Shown here piece by piece: positions 28,737 to 37,486 of a stretch of 60,525 nt of DNA; the stretch's first letter is position 1, and every line of letters starts with the position of its first letter. The stretch comes from Prosthecobacter sp. GTDB lineage: Bacteria > Verrucomicrobiota > Verrucomicrobiia > Verrucomicrobiales > Verrucomicrobiaceae. The translations under genes were made by a program, and so were the position numbers. The notes under the pieces are model-generated. The model had not been told where the DNA came from. It searched no databases and worked only from the letters and a program-made list of their open reading frames with translations. The stretch spans positions 1 to 60,525 of the forward strand of contig JAFMIR010000023.1 in NCBI GenBank assembly GCA_017853885.1, written 5' to 3'.

Positions 28737-30809
28737 ATGTCTGACTCCAACCTCTCCCGCCGTCACTTCATCGGAACCAGCAGCCTCGCTGCTCTCAGTG
28801 GCTCGTTTTTCACCAATGCACCTGTCAGCCATGCTCAAACAGCCGTCGGAGGTTCGGCGGCATCGGTAGAGCCTTTGAACCGCTTTCCGCGCATGATGCA
28901 GGATTGGCTCGTGGCCGAGGTCCGGGCATCAGAATCACGCGGGAATGCCAAACGATCTCCATTGAAGACGAAGGCCGATGCGGAGGCGTATGTAAACTTC
29001 GTGCAGGAACGCATTCGTGAGAGCTTCGGGCCGTTTCCTGAGAAGACACCGCTGAATGCGAAGGTGACGCGCTTGATCGAGCGCGAGGCTTATCGCATCG
29101 AGAACATCCATTTCGAAAGTCGGCCTGAATTCATCGTCACCGGCAATCTGTATCTGCCTAGCCGAATGAAAGGCAAGGTGCCCGGCGTGATTGGCGTGTG
29201 TGGTCACTCGCTCAACGGCAAAGCAGAGGCGGCCTATCAGAGCTTCGCGCAAGGGCTCGCGCGACAGGGCATGGCATGCTTTTTGATCGATCCAGCGGGG
29301 CAGGGTGAACGCTTCCAGTATCTAAATGAGAAACTCGGCTCGCGACTGAACGGCGGCACGACAGAACACAATCAGATGGGCAACCCGATGCTGCTCGTGG
29401 GCGAGTTTCTCGGCACGTGGTTCGCGTGGGATGCGATTCGGGCGCTCGACTACCTACTCACACGTCCGGAGATCGACGAGCGACACATCGGCGTGACAGG
29501 AAATTCCGGCGGCGGCACGCAAACAACCTGGTTGTGCGGTTTGGAGCCGCGTTTCACGATGGGTGCGCCGTCGTGCTTTGTGACCACGTTTCGCCGCGAT
29601 GCCGAAAACGAGTTACCGCAGGACAATGAGCAATGTCCGCCACGTGTTTTGGCTTTTGATCTCGACCACTGCGACTTCCTCGCCGCGATGGCACCCAAGC
29701 CGGTCATCATCATGGCACAGGAGAAAGACTATTTTGATGCCCGCGGCAGCGCGGAGACTTACGAACGGCTCAAGAAACTCTACACGCTGCTCGGCAAGCC
29801 GGAGAACATCGCGCTGCACACCGGCCCTGATCCGCATGGCTACACGCAACCGAACCGCGAGGCGATGTATCGTTTCTTCGGCAAGGCCACTGGACTGAAA
29901 ATGGCCGACGCAGAGCCTGCGATCACCGTCGAGAAGGAAGCGGACCTTCTTTGCACGCCCAAAGGCCAGGTCGGCGCTATGGGCAGCCGCACGATCATGT
30001 CGTTCACGAAGGCGAAAGCCGAGTCGATGGCCCAAAAGCGCGGCAAACTCGATCTTGAGGCCGTGCGTGAAGTTTTGAAGCTGCCAGCGCTGCCTAAAAC
30101 TGCACCTGACTACCGCATCCTGCGAGGCGCAGGCAATCGCAAATATCCCGCGAAAGCCTATTGCACGTACGCAGTCGAAACCGAGCCGGAGATCCACGCG
30201 CTCGTCACGCGTTTGAGCGATGAGACACTCACTTCGAGGCTTCCTCGTGGATTGAAGAAAGCCGTGCTCTACATCTCGCATCACTCGGCGGATACGGAGC
30301 TGCGCGACGAGTCGCTCGTGCAGGAACTCATCACGGGTTCGCCAGACACTGTGTTCTTTGCCTGTGACGTACGCGGCATCGGTGATTCACAGCCGAACAC
30401 CTGCGGCGTGAACCAGTTCCTCACCCGCTACGGCAGCCACTACTTCTACGCGGCCTACAGCTTCATGCTGGATCGTCCACTCTTAGGACAGCGGGTGCAT
30501 GATGTGCTGCGCGTCATCCAAATGCTCGCCGCTGCGGGTCATGAGGAGATTCATCTCGTCGGGAATGGCTGGGGCTCGTTACCCGCGGCGTTTGCCGCCT
30601 TGCTCTCGCCTACGGTGAAACAGGTGACGCTGAAGCACGCGCTCACTTCTTTTCACGAGCTTGCCATCCACGAGGATCAGCAATGGCCTTACGCCACGAT
30701 GCTGCGCGATGTGCTGACGAAGTTCGACCTGCCGCAATGCTATGCGCAGCTCGCGGTGAAGAGTCTGCGTCAGATCGAGCCTTGGGGGGCCGCGGATGGC
30801 ATGAAGTGA
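28737..30809 (+). CDS. Tat-exported two-module alpha/beta-hydrolase (acetyl-xylan-esterase-like)
   Basis: This 690-residue protein has a Tat-type signal (SRRHFIG, residues 7-13). The first alpha/beta-hydrolase module resembles the acetyl xylan esterase/cinnamoyl esterase group. Its nucleophile elbow is GNSGGG with Ser257, its oxyanion-region sequence is GVCGHSLNGK, and its catalytic His lies in GPDPHGY. A second module (about residues 470-690) has the same fold pattern and a DVRGIGDS motif, but its elbow reads GNGWGS, with Gly611 where the nucleophile Ser should be. Only the first module can be a normal serine esterase. It is probably an exported carbohydrate esterase; the substrate is unknown. 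Confidence 0.85.
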   Translation: MSDSNLSRRHFIGTSSLAALSGSFFTNAPVSHAQTAVGGSAASVEPLNRFPRMMQDWLVAEVRASESRGNAKRSPLKTKADAEAYVNFVQERIRESFGPFPEKTPLNAKVTRLIEREAYRIENIHFESRPEFIVTGNLYLPSRMKGKVPGVIGVCGHSLNGKAEAAYQSFAQGLARQGMACFLIDPAGQGERFQYLNEKLGSRLNGGTTEHNQMGNPMLLVGEFLGTWFAWDAIRALDYLLTRPEIDERHIGVTGNSGGGTQTTWLCGLEPRFTMGAPSCFVTTFRRDAENELPQDNEQCPPRVLAFDLDHCDFLAAMAPKPVIIMAQEKDYFDARGSAETYERLKKLYTLLGKPENIALHTGPDPHGYTQPNREAMYRFFGKATGLKMADAEPAITVEKEADLLCTPKGQVGAMGSRTIMSFTKAKAESMAQKRGKLDLEAVREVLKLPALPKTAPDYRILRGAGNRKYPAKAYCTYAVETEPEIHALVTRLSDETLTSRLPRGLKKAVLYISHHSADTELRDESLVQELITGSPDTVFFACDVRGIGDSQPNTCGVNQFLTRYGSHYFYAAYSFMLDRPLLGQRVHDVLRVIQMLAAAGHEEIHLVGNGWGSLPAAFAALLSPTVKQVTLKHALTSFHELAIHEDQQWPYATMLRDVLTKFDLPQCYAQLAVKSLRQIEPWGAADGMK

Positions 30810-30852
30810 TCCAAGGCGCTTGCCTGCCGCGCGGCTGCGCGTAGGAACGCGC

Positions 30853-31644
30853 ATGGACGCATCCTACCATCAACAATTTAGCGGGATCGCGCGGCTCTAT
30901 GGGGTCGCGGCGCTACCACGACTCGCGGCTGCGCATGTGGCGGTCGTGGGCGTGGGCGGTGTGGGTTCGTGGGCAGTGGAGGCACTGGCACGCAGCGGTA
31001 TCGGCCAGCTTACATTAATCGACATGGATGATGTGTGCATCTCGAACACCAACCGCCAGCTTCCCGCGCTCGTGGGCACCGTCGGCATGCCAAAAGTCGA
31101 GGTGCTGGCGCATCGCGTGGCCGAGATCAACCGAAACTGCCACGTGAACCGCGTCATCGAGTTTTTGACCGAGTCGAATGCCGACCGCCTGCTCGATGGC
31201 GGTTTCGACTACGTCGTGGACGCCATCGATCGCACATCGATCAAGGCGCTGATCATCGCAAAGTGCATACAACGTGGCCTTCCCATCATCACCAGCGGCT
31301 CCGCAGGCGGTCGGCGTGATGCGACGGCCGTGAAGCTGACGGATCTCGGCTTCGCAGGTGCGGACATGCTGCTCAAAGGCACGCGGCAGTGTTTGCGACG
31401 CGATTTTGGTTTCGCCAAGAGCCTCGAAGGCCGTCCGATGGCGTTTGGCGTTCCGTGCGTGTTTTCGACTGAGCGAGCGACCTACCCGCAAGCCGACGGT
31501 ACCTGCAAACTCGAGCCACAAGAAGGCACGGAAGCCGGTTTGCGGCTCGATTGCGCCGCGGGTTTCGGTGCGGCGACGTTTGTCACCGGCACGTTTGGCT
31601 TCGTGCTAGCCGGAGAAGTGGTGCGCAAACTTAGCGGCGTGTGA
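30853..31644 (+). CDS. tcdA: tRNA threonylcarbamoyladenosine dehydratase TcdA
   Basis: This 263-residue ThiF/E1-like protein catalyses the ATP-dependent cyclisation of t6A37 to ct6A in tRNAs. It has the nucleotide-binding VGVGGVGSW motif and DMDDVCISNTNRQL, the TcdA variant of the ThiF pattern. The AIDRTSIKALI stretch and a C-terminal NGTFGFVLAGEVVRKL-type region follow. The start at 30853 was chosen because it opens with the MDASYHQQFSGIARLYG sequence common in TcdA. It overlaps no neighbour and is followed 4 bases later by gluQRS, another tRNA-modification gene, so the two are probably co-expressed. Confidence 0.93.
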   Translation: MDASYHQQFSGIARLYGVAALPRLAAAHVAVVGVGGVGSWAVEALARSGIGQLTLIDMDDVCISNTNRQLPALVGTVGMPKVEVLAHRVAEINRNCHVNRVIEFLTESNADRLLDGGFDYVVDAIDRTSIKALIIAKCIQRGLPIITSGSAGGRRDATAVKLTDLGFAGADMLLKGTRQCLRRDFGFAKSLEGRPMAFGVPCVFSTERATYPQADGTCKLEPQEGTEAGLRLDCAAGFGAATFVTGTFGFVLAGEVVRKLSGV

Positions 31645-31648
31645 TTTT

Positions 31649-32482
31649 ATGCCTGAGACGACCCGCTTTGCCCCAAGCCCGACGGGATGGCTGCATCTCG
31701 GCCATGCCTTCGCGGCTTTGTTTGCAGCACGTGAGGCTGATGACGGACGCTTCTTGATCCGGCTGGAGGACATTGATGCCACGCGGGCACGGCCGGAGTA
31801 CGAAGAGGCGATTTTCGAGGATTTGGCGTGGTTGGGCCTTTCGTGGGAAAAACCGGTGCGCAAGCAAAGCGATCACTTGGACGACTATCAAGCCGCTTTG
31901 AACCAGTTGGAAGCCAAAGGCCTGCTCTACCCTTGTTTTTGCACGCGACGTGAAATCCAAGATGAAATCGCGAGAGCCGGCCATGCGCCGCAAGGTCCTG
32001 ATGGTCCGCTTTATCCCGGCACATGCCGTCATCTCGATACCGCGGAACGCCACCAACGCGTCAACAGCGGTGCCGCGTATGCTTTGCGACTCGATATGAA
32101 GAAGGCATTGAAGCTTATGGAAGCTCCGCTGACCTTCACCGAGCTCTCGCGCGGCGAAATCACCGCCGATCCGTCGATCTTTGGTGATGTGGTGCTGGCC
32201 CGCAAAGACACGCCCGCAAGCTATCACCTCGCTGTCGTGGTGGATGACGCCTTGCAGGGCATCACCCTCGTCACGCGTGGCGAGGATCTGCTATCCGCCA
32301 CGCATCTTCATCGCCTGTTGCAGCACCTTCTCGGCCTACCCATGCCACGCTGGCATCATCACCGTCTAATGACCGATGAGACAGGCAAACGTCTCGCCAA
32401 GCGCGATGATGCCCGTTCACTGCTGAGCCTCCGTCAGGCTGGCTGGACGCCGGATCGGGTGCGTGAAACGATCGGACTTTAA
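31649..32482 (+). CDS. gluQRS: Glutamyl-Q tRNA(Asp) synthetase
   Basis: This 277-residue truncated GluRS paralogue attaches glutamate to the queuosine base at position 34 of tRNA-Asp. It has FAPSPTGWLHLGHA (HxGH motif, residues 15-18), the four-Cys zinc region with CFCTRRE and CRHLD, and the KMSKS-equivalent GKRLAKRDDA. It lacks the anticodon-binding domain of full GluRS, and its length of about 280 agrees with the family. It sits directly after tcdA. Its presence implies queuosine-modified tRNA in this organism. Confidence 0.95.
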   Translation: MPETTRFAPSPTGWLHLGHAFAALFAAREADDGRFLIRLEDIDATRARPEYEEAIFEDLAWLGLSWEKPVRKQSDHLDDYQAALNQLEAKGLLYPCFCTRREIQDEIARAGHAPQGPDGPLYPGTCRHLDTAERHQRVNSGAAYALRLDMKKALKLMEAPLTFTELSRGEITADPSIFGDVVLARKDTPASYHLAVVVDDALQGITLVTRGEDLLSATHLHRLLQHLLGLPMPRWHHHRLMTDETGKRLAKRDDARSLLSLRQAGWTPDRVRETIGL

Positions 32483-32486
32483 CTCT

Positions 32487-33194
32487 TCAAAAGAAAATGG
32501 GCAATGGGATGATCTTCACGCCGCCATTGCCAAGCGGATTGCCTTTAGTCTCCTCGATCTGATCGACGATGCCGTCTTTGAAGCTCAGGCTGAGTGTGCC
32601 GACCTCGACCTTCACATAGACGACGGTTTGGACGATCTGACCGAAGGCATCGCGGCCGGTGGTGACTTGCGGCACTTTTTCATAGATGGCATATTCGAGG
32701 CGCTCCTCCTTGCCGTTGGCATTGATCTTCGCGCTTTTGCGGCTGGGTTTGCCAAGAGAAGCTTGCACCTCTTCGCTGGTCATGCCGAGTGCCACTTGAT
32801 TGTTCTTGATAAGCTCGGCGACTTGTTGGGTGCGCTCGAAAAGCTTTTTGAGTTTATCCGCGAGCTTCGGATCGGCGGAGAGCACGTCGCTTTGCCTCAC
32901 CCAACCGGCCACATCACCATGCCGAGCACGACCGCGCACACGATAGGATGTGTCGCTCATCGACACGACAGTGACGGGCATGCCGGGCGCGAAACTGCCG
33001 ATGGCGCGGTCGAATTTGTTCGTACTGTAAACCGGTGCTTCCGCTTGAATTCGAACGACGATGGGTTTGGGCGTGAGTCCTTCAATGGAGAACGTGCCAG
33101 GCTCCTGGGGCAGGGAGGATTTGTTCTTCGAAAGCTGCGCGAAGGCGGGGAAAAACGCCATGAGGCAGAGAGCGAGGAAAAAGAGGCGTTTCAT
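32487..33194 (-). CDS. Exported protein with SH3-like and BamE-like segments
   Basis: This 235-residue protein has a signal peptide (residues 1-19). An SH3-like segment (about residues 45-110) includes APVYSTNKFD, IGSFAPGMPVTV and DVAGWVRQSDV. A later stretch, LGMTSEEVQASLGKPSRK, resembles the conserved helix-turn of SmpA/BamE-type domains. The end is a beta-rich tail with a KVEVGTLSLSFKDG strand. No enzyme function is visible; a cell-envelope role is inferred. The ATG at 33194 is preferred over the longer frame, which enters the divergent hemL region. It is convergent with gluQRS, 4 bases apart. Confidence 0.75.
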   Translation of the reverse strand: MKRLFFLALCLMAFFPAFAQLSKNKSSLPQEPGTFSIEGLTPKPIVVRIQAEAPVYSTNKFDRAIGSFAPGMPVTVVSMSDTSYRVRGRARHGDVAGWVRQSDVLSADPKLADKLKKLFERTQQVAELIKNNQVALGMTSEEVQASLGKPSRKSAKINANGKEERLEYAIYEKVPQVTTGRDAFGQIVQTVVYVKVEVGTLSLSFKDGIVDQIEETKGNPLGNGGVKIIPLPIFF

Positions 33195-33213
33195 GTGTGT
33201 TCGCAGTCGTAGA

Positions 33214-33273
33214 ATACGCGACTCAGACGGTGCCGGGCAACCTTTTGTTCGACGCTCGGGGAGTTTCGCGTAT
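33214..33273. promoter_or_regulatory. Long-range inverted repeat between divergent hemL and SH3-protein genes
   Basis: ATACGCGA (33214-33221) and TCGCGTAT (33266-33273) are perfect 8-base inverse complements, with starts 52 bases apart, about five helical turns. They lie in the 102-base gap between divergent starts. This could be a two-site operator; no regulator is known. Confidence 0.4.
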
Positions 33274-33296
33274 CCCTTTTTGCCCCACTCCAAACC

Positions 33297-34583
33297 ATGC
33301 CCAACGGACCTCTTTCCACCAAACTCTTTGATCTCGCCAAGCAGTTCATCCCTGGCGGCGTAAACTCGCCCGTGCGCGCCTTCCGCAATGTGGGTGGTGA
33401 TCCGTTTTTTGTGAAGCGAGCCAAGGGCTGCCGCATCTATGACGTGGATGACCGCTGCATGATTGACTACATTGGCACTTGGGGGCCGGCCATTCTCGGC
33501 CACGCGCCAACTCCCGTCATTGAGGCGATCCATCGCGCCGCGAAGGAAGGTGTTAGCTTTGGCATCCCGAACCTCTACGAGGTTGAGATGGCCAAAACGA
33601 TCTGCGAATGGGTGCCGAGCATCCAAAAGGTGCGCATGGTCAGCAGCGGCACGGAGGCAACGATGAGCGCCATCCGTCTCGCGCGTGGTTTCACAAAGCG
33701 TGACCGCCTCGTGAAATTCGACGGATGCTACCACGGCCACAGCGACAGCTTGCTCGTCGCAGCAGGCAGCGGAGCGCTCACGCATGGCAATCCAGACAGC
33801 GCCGGTGTGCCGAAGGATTTCGCGGCTTTGACCAGCGTGTTGCCTTTTAACGACGAAGCGGCCTTGGAAGAGCTTTTTGAGAAACAAGGTCACGAAATCG
33901 CCTGCGTGATCGTTGAGCCTTATCCAGCGAATGCGGGCCTCATTCTGCCAAAGCTAGGTTTTCTGCAAAAGCTACGCGACATTACTGCCAAGCACGGTGC
34001 GCTGCTCATTTTCGATGAGGTCATGACAGGGTTCCGCCTCGCCAAAGGCGGCGTGCAGGAACTGGAGAAAATCACTCCGGACCTGACCTGCCTTGGCAAA
34101 GTCATCGGCGGCGGTTTGCCAGTCGGTGCTTTCGGCGGACGTTCGGATGTCATGGATCACCTCGCACCGATCGGACCGGTGTATCAGGCGGGCACCTTAA
34201 GCGGCAATCCGGTGGCGCTCGCTGCCGGTCTGGCGCAGCTGCGCGAGATCGAAAGGCTCAGTGGCTACTCGCTGCTCGAAAATCTCGGCCAGATCATGGA
34301 GGATGCCGTGCTCGACGTGCTGAAGAAAAAGGGCCTTGGCTACAAGTGGTATCGCAAAGGCAGCATGTTCTGTCTCTTCTTCACCGAGAAGGACGTGCAC
34401 AGCCTTCAAGATGCCAAAACGAGCGACCTAGCCACCTTCCGCAAATTCTTCCACCACTGCCTCGATAACGGTGTTTACTTCGCGCCGAGCCAATTCGAGA
34501 CCGGCTTCATCAGCATGGCCCACAGCAAAGTGGACCTCGAACAGACCGCCGAAGTCGCCGCCGCAGCGCTGGCAGCGCTTTGA
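33297..34583 (+). CDS. hemL: Glutamate-1-semialdehyde 2,1-aminomutase
   Basis: This 428-residue PLP enzyme makes 5-aminolevulinate from glutamate-1-semialdehyde in the C5 haem pathway. It has the opening KQFIPGGVNSPVRAFRNVGG, SSGTEATMSAIRLARG, the KFDGCYHGHSDSLL motif and the FDEVMTGFR cofactor strand. The PLP lysine is in CLGKVIGGGLPVGAFGG (Lys268). The length is normal. Eleven bases downstream lies a cupin gene on the same strand. Other haem genes are not in the window. Confidence 0.97.
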   Translation: MPNGPLSTKLFDLAKQFIPGGVNSPVRAFRNVGGDPFFVKRAKGCRIYDVDDRCMIDYIGTWGPAILGHAPTPVIEAIHRAAKEGVSFGIPNLYEVEMAKTICEWVPSIQKVRMVSSGTEATMSAIRLARGFTKRDRLVKFDGCYHGHSDSLLVAAGSGALTHGNPDSAGVPKDFAALTSVLPFNDEAALEELFEKQGHEIACVIVEPYPANAGLILPKLGFLQKLRDITAKHGALLIFDEVMTGFRLAKGGVQELEKITPDLTCLGKVIGGGLPVGAFGGRSDVMDHLAPIGPVYQAGTLSGNPVALAAGLAQLREIERLSGYSLLENLGQIMEDAVLDVLKKKGLGYKWYRKGSMFCLFFTEKDVHSLQDAKTSDLATFRKFFHHCLDNGVYFAPSQFETGFISMAHSKVDLEQTAEVAAAALAAL

Positions 34584-34594
34584 TACTCACCATC

Positions 34595-34942
34595 ATGAAC
34601 GAACCCAAATTTGCCGTCGCCCAACTGGATGAAATCACGCCGACGCCATGTCCATGCGGGCAGGCACGTCGGGCGTTTAAAGAGCCTTGGAACACACTGG
34701 CGACAGTGCATTTGACCGACATTCATGCGGACTCGAAGGCGCATTGGCATGAGAAGATGACGGAGATCTACATCGTGCTGGAAGGAGAAGGCCATCTGGA
34801 GGCGGACGGGCAGATCATTCCGCTCAAACCGATGACAACGGTGATGATTCGGCCCGGCTGTGTGCATCGCGCTGTGGGCAAGCTGAAGATCATCAATGTG
34901 CCAATGCCGCCTTTTGATCCGGCGGATGAGTTTGAAGTGTAA
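34595..34942 (+). CDS. Small cupin-fold protein
   Basis: This 115-residue single-domain cupin has HWHEKMTEIYIVLEGEG, which supplies the two His and one Glu of cupin motif 1. Motif 2 is seen in IRPGCVHRAVG, supplying the fourth ligand. It should bind a divalent metal. An N-terminal segment has PCPCGQAR, with two Cys close together. There is no signal peptide. It follows hemL by 11 bases and ends where the convergent coiled-coil gene ends, with no gap. The substrate is unknown; possible roles include sugar or acid isomerisation or ligand sensing. Confidence 0.82.
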   Translation: MNEPKFAVAQLDEITPTPCPCGQARRAFKEPWNTLATVHLTDIHADSKAHWHEKMTEIYIVLEGEGHLEADGQIIPLKPMTTVMIRPGCVHRAVGKLKIINVPMPPFDPADEFEV

Positions 34943-35488
34943 TCAGCGGCTCTTGGCGAGCTTGTTATACTTCTCGACGAGTTCGTTGAATTCCTTTGTG
35001 CGGGAGTTGAGCTTTTCGATGGCGGCGTTTCGCTCGTTGGCGAGCTGCTTGAGCAGTTCGTTCTGCTTTGTGATGGTGGCGTTTTGAGCTGCGACAGATT
35101 CGTTTTGATCCTTGAGGGCCTCGGTGCCCTTGCCGACGGCATTTTCCATGGCGGTCAGCTTGGTCTGTGTCTGCACGAGCTGGTTTAAAAAGATTGCGAG
35201 GGTGACGCCGCGGGAAACAGAGTCGTTCCCGACAGCGGTGAGTTCCTCGGTGGTGGCGAGCAGCTTGGCCTCAACCTCAGCGCGGAGGATGGTGAGGCGC
35301 TCGATTTCCTTCTCGTATTCGGCGGCTTTGCGCTCGGCTTCGACACGAGCGGTGTTTTCCGCTTCGAGACGCTTCGCGAGATCGGCGATATGGCCGCGGA
35401 GGCGTTCCTCGCGCACCCATTGCACGACACACACAGCGCAGAGGCCGAGGGTGACGATGACGAGAAGGGTGGATAGGAGGCGCTTCAT
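34943..35488 (-). CDS. Membrane-anchored coiled-coil protein of the Ton cluster
   Basis: This 181-residue protein has one N-terminal membrane helix (about residues 4-22) followed by about 150 residues of heptad-rich coiled coil, high in Glu, Lys, Ala and Asn. The start overlaps the exbD stop by an ATGA, so it is the fourth gene of tonB-exbB-exbD. No known domain is visible. By position it may tether or space the Ton complex, or act in the periplasm, but nothing in the sequence proves this. It ends directly against the convergent cupin gene. Confidence 0.78.
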   Translation of the reverse strand: MKRLLSTLLVIVTLGLCAVCVVQWVREERLRGHIADLAKRLEAENTARVEAERKAAEYEKEIERLTILRAEVEAKLLATTEELTAVGNDSVSRGVTLAIFLNQLVQTQTKLTAMENAVGKGTEALKDQNESVAAQNATITKQNELLKQLANERNAAIEKLNSRTKEFNELVEKYNKLAKSR

Positions 35489-35919
35489 GGCTGCGCGGGC
35501 GTTGAGATGCCGCCGGTCGGTTTCACATTGAAGGCGACCTTGGTGAAGCCGACACGTTTGACAAGGTCGAGCGCCTTCACGAGATCAGCGAAGCGCGTGT
35601 TCACATCACCACTGATGTAGACAGGTGTGGCGGGATCTTGGCCATAGCGTTTGGCCAGCTCGGACTCCAGCGCAGGCAGGGTGATCGAGGCCTTATTGTA
35701 AAAGACATCCCCCTGGGCATTCACAGCAAGGTTGATCATGTCCGGCTTGAAGTCGCTCTGCGCAGCGGAGGCGACAGGGAGGTTCACCTTGATCGTCTGC
35801 TGCTTCGTCATGGTGAGGCTCACCATCATGAAGGAAGCGAGCAGGAAAAACATGACATCAATCAGCGGGATAATCTCCAGCCGGGTCTTCTTTTCAGGAA
35901 GAGGGGAATGCAGCTTCAC
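35485..35919 (-). CDS. exbD: ExbD/TolR family biopolymer transport protein
   Basis: This 144-residue protein has a short cytoplasmic N-terminus, one membrane helix with the proton-path Asp in EIIPLIDVMFFLLASFMMVS, and a periplasmic domain containing QTIKVNLPVA and the ALDLVKRVGFTKVAF strand-helix typical of ExbD. With ExbB it converts the proton gradient into TonB motion. It lies 9 bases after exbB and overlaps the next gene by an ATGA. A TolR role is possible, but linkage to tonB and a divergent receptor favours ExbD. Confidence 0.93.
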   Translation of the reverse strand: MKLHSPLPEKKTRLEIIPLIDVMFFLLASFMMVSLTMTKQQTIKVNLPVASAAQSDFKPDMINLAVNAQGDVFYNKASITLPALESELAKRYGQDPATPVYISGDVNTRFADLVKALDLVKRVGFTKVAFNVKPTGGISTPAQP

Positions 35920-35928
35920 GGCAGGAGA

Positions 35929-36567
35929 TCAGTGTTTGGCGCCAATCTTGTCGAAACCATGCTGCGCGGCCAGAATAAGCACGTTGTTCGCAGCAGCTTC
36001 GAGGTCGAACTTGAGCGCGGCGAGGCGACTGTGGAAGTAGTTCATGGGAACGAGCGTGCCAATGGCGATGCCAAGGCCTGCGGCGGTGGCGATGAGAGCT
36101 TCGCCAATGCCGCCAGTGACTTTCTCGACGGCTAACTCACTGCTGCCGATGCTGGTAAAACTCCCCATGATACCGGTAACGGTGCCAAGGAGACCGAGCA
36201 GTGGCGCAAGGGTAACAATGGTGTCCATCGCACCAAGAAAGCGGCCAGCGCCACGCAGCTCCAAACCGGCGGCGACTTCGAGCGCGCCCTGCATACTGCT
36301 ATGATGATGGTGCAGGCCATGGTGAATCATGCGCACGACCGGATCGGTGGCATTGTTGGATTGGGAGATCGCTTGGGTGAGCTCGCCAGCCTCAAGCGCC
36401 TCATAAACGCGGTCCAACTGCTTGGAGTCACGCTTGGAGGCGAGGCGCAGCCACCAGAAGATACGCTCGACGAGCACGCAAAGCGCGAACGCGGACACGA
36501 CCAAGATCGGATACATGATCGGGCCGCCTTTGTGGATGAATTCGATGACGATATTGGCGATGGGCAT
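35929..36567 (-). CDS. exbB: ExbB/MotA/TolQ family proton channel protein
   Basis: This 212-residue membrane protein has an N-terminal helix (GGPIMYPILVVSAFALCVLVERIFW), a long cytoplasmic region and the conserved LGLLGTVTGIMGSF segment. Another helix with GEALIATAAGLGIAIGTL follows. These are the landmarks of ExbB/TolQ. It is the proton-conducting partner of ExbD. It is 12 bases after tonB and 9 before exbD. A motility or Tol role is less likely given these neighbours. Confidence 0.93.
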   Translation of the reverse strand: MPIANIVIEFIHKGGPIMYPILVVSAFALCVLVERIFWWLRLASKRDSKQLDRVYEALEAGELTQAISQSNNATDPVVRMIHHGLHHHHSSMQGALEVAAGLELRGAGRFLGAMDTIVTLAPLLGLLGTVTGIMGSFTSIGSSELAVEKVTGGIGEALIATAAGLGIAIGTLVPMNYFHSRLAALKFDLEAAANNVLILAAQHGFDKIGAKH

Positions 36568-36579
36568 GGGGAGGGCGTT

Positions 36580-37386
36580 TTAACGAAGTCGGAACGAAAG
36601 AGGGAGAGTGTAGCGCCTGCCGCTGTCGGCAGCGGGGAAGCGCCAGTTTCGGCGCACCCAGTTGGCGGCATAGGTGTCGAGTGTTGAAAAGCCGGTGCTG
36701 CTCACCACAGTAGCTCCTTCGACGGCACCAGAAGGGCCAACGCTGAGGCTGAGACGCACGGTGCCCTGCATGTTCTGCGATTTGGCAAAACTCGGATAGG
36801 GAGGGGCAGGCGTCACCATGCGGCCACCGCTTCGGCCAGTGCCGTTGCCTCCAGGGGTTCCGCCTGAGGTAGTGGATGGACGGGAAGGCGCGCGCACTGC
36901 CATGCTCGATTGGCGCGGCATGGGAGTTGGCTTCGGACGAAGGATGGGGTCGACCGGCTTGAGAGTGTCCTCGATCCTGGGGGCCGTTGGAATGGCAAAA
37001 ATGTCCTCTTGCGTCATCGCCTCAGCGATTTCCGGCAGGTCCAGCTCGGGAGGCGGAGCCTCCTCGGGTATTTCGACCTCCAAAACCTCGGAGATCTCGG
37101 GCGGGGCGTCCTCGGCCGGGGCGGGCTCCTCGGTGTTTTCCGCCTGCAACTCGGCCATGGTGGTCTCGATCAGCGGCAGGTCGTCCGTGTGCATGACATC
37201 GGCGAGTGTTTTAAGGCGGATGATCGGCAGCTCCGTGGCAAAAACACCCGCGATGCCCACAGCGAGGAAGCCTGAGCTCACGGCCAAGAGCCACGAAAGG
37301 CCTACAGAAACGTCCTCGAGCATGCCCTTGCGCCATGCCAACCGCTTGGGGGCGGAAGGGGTCTGGACTGAGGTTTCAAGTGGCAT
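36580..37386 (-). CDS. tonB: TonB energy transducer
   Basis: This 268-residue protein has a cytoplasmic N-terminus, one membrane helix (about residues 29-50) and a long Pro/Glu-rich periplasmic spacer rich in EEPAPAED- and EEAPPPE-type stretches. A Gly/Ser/Thr linker leads to a TonB C-terminal domain with PPYPSFAKSQNMQGTVRLSLSV, where the YPSFAK stretch matches the YPxxA motif. It transmits energy to outer-membrane receptors. It is the first gene of the ton operon, and a TonB-dependent receptor gene is divergent 196 bases away. The long acidic spacer would let it cross the periplasm. Confidence 0.92.
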   Translation of the reverse strand: MPLETSVQTPSAPKRLAWRKGMLEDVSVGLSWLLAVSSGFLAVGIAGVFATELPIIRLKTLADVMHTDDLPLIETTMAELQAENTEEPAPAEDAPPEISEVLEVEIPEEAPPPELDLPEIAEAMTQEDIFAIPTAPRIEDTLKPVDPILRPKPTPMPRQSSMAVRAPSRPSTTSGGTPGGNGTGRSGGRMVTPAPPYPSFAKSQNMQGTVRLSLSVGPSGAVEGATVVSSTGFSTLDTYAANWVRRNWRFPAADSGRRYTLPLSFRLR

Positions 37387-37486
37387 GGGAGTAAATAGAG
37401 ACGAGGTGAAACGGCGTTCCCCACGGGAAAAGGAAAGGGGAGACCGCGTTGAAGATGGGTAAAACGCAAACGAGTAGCGTCAATTA

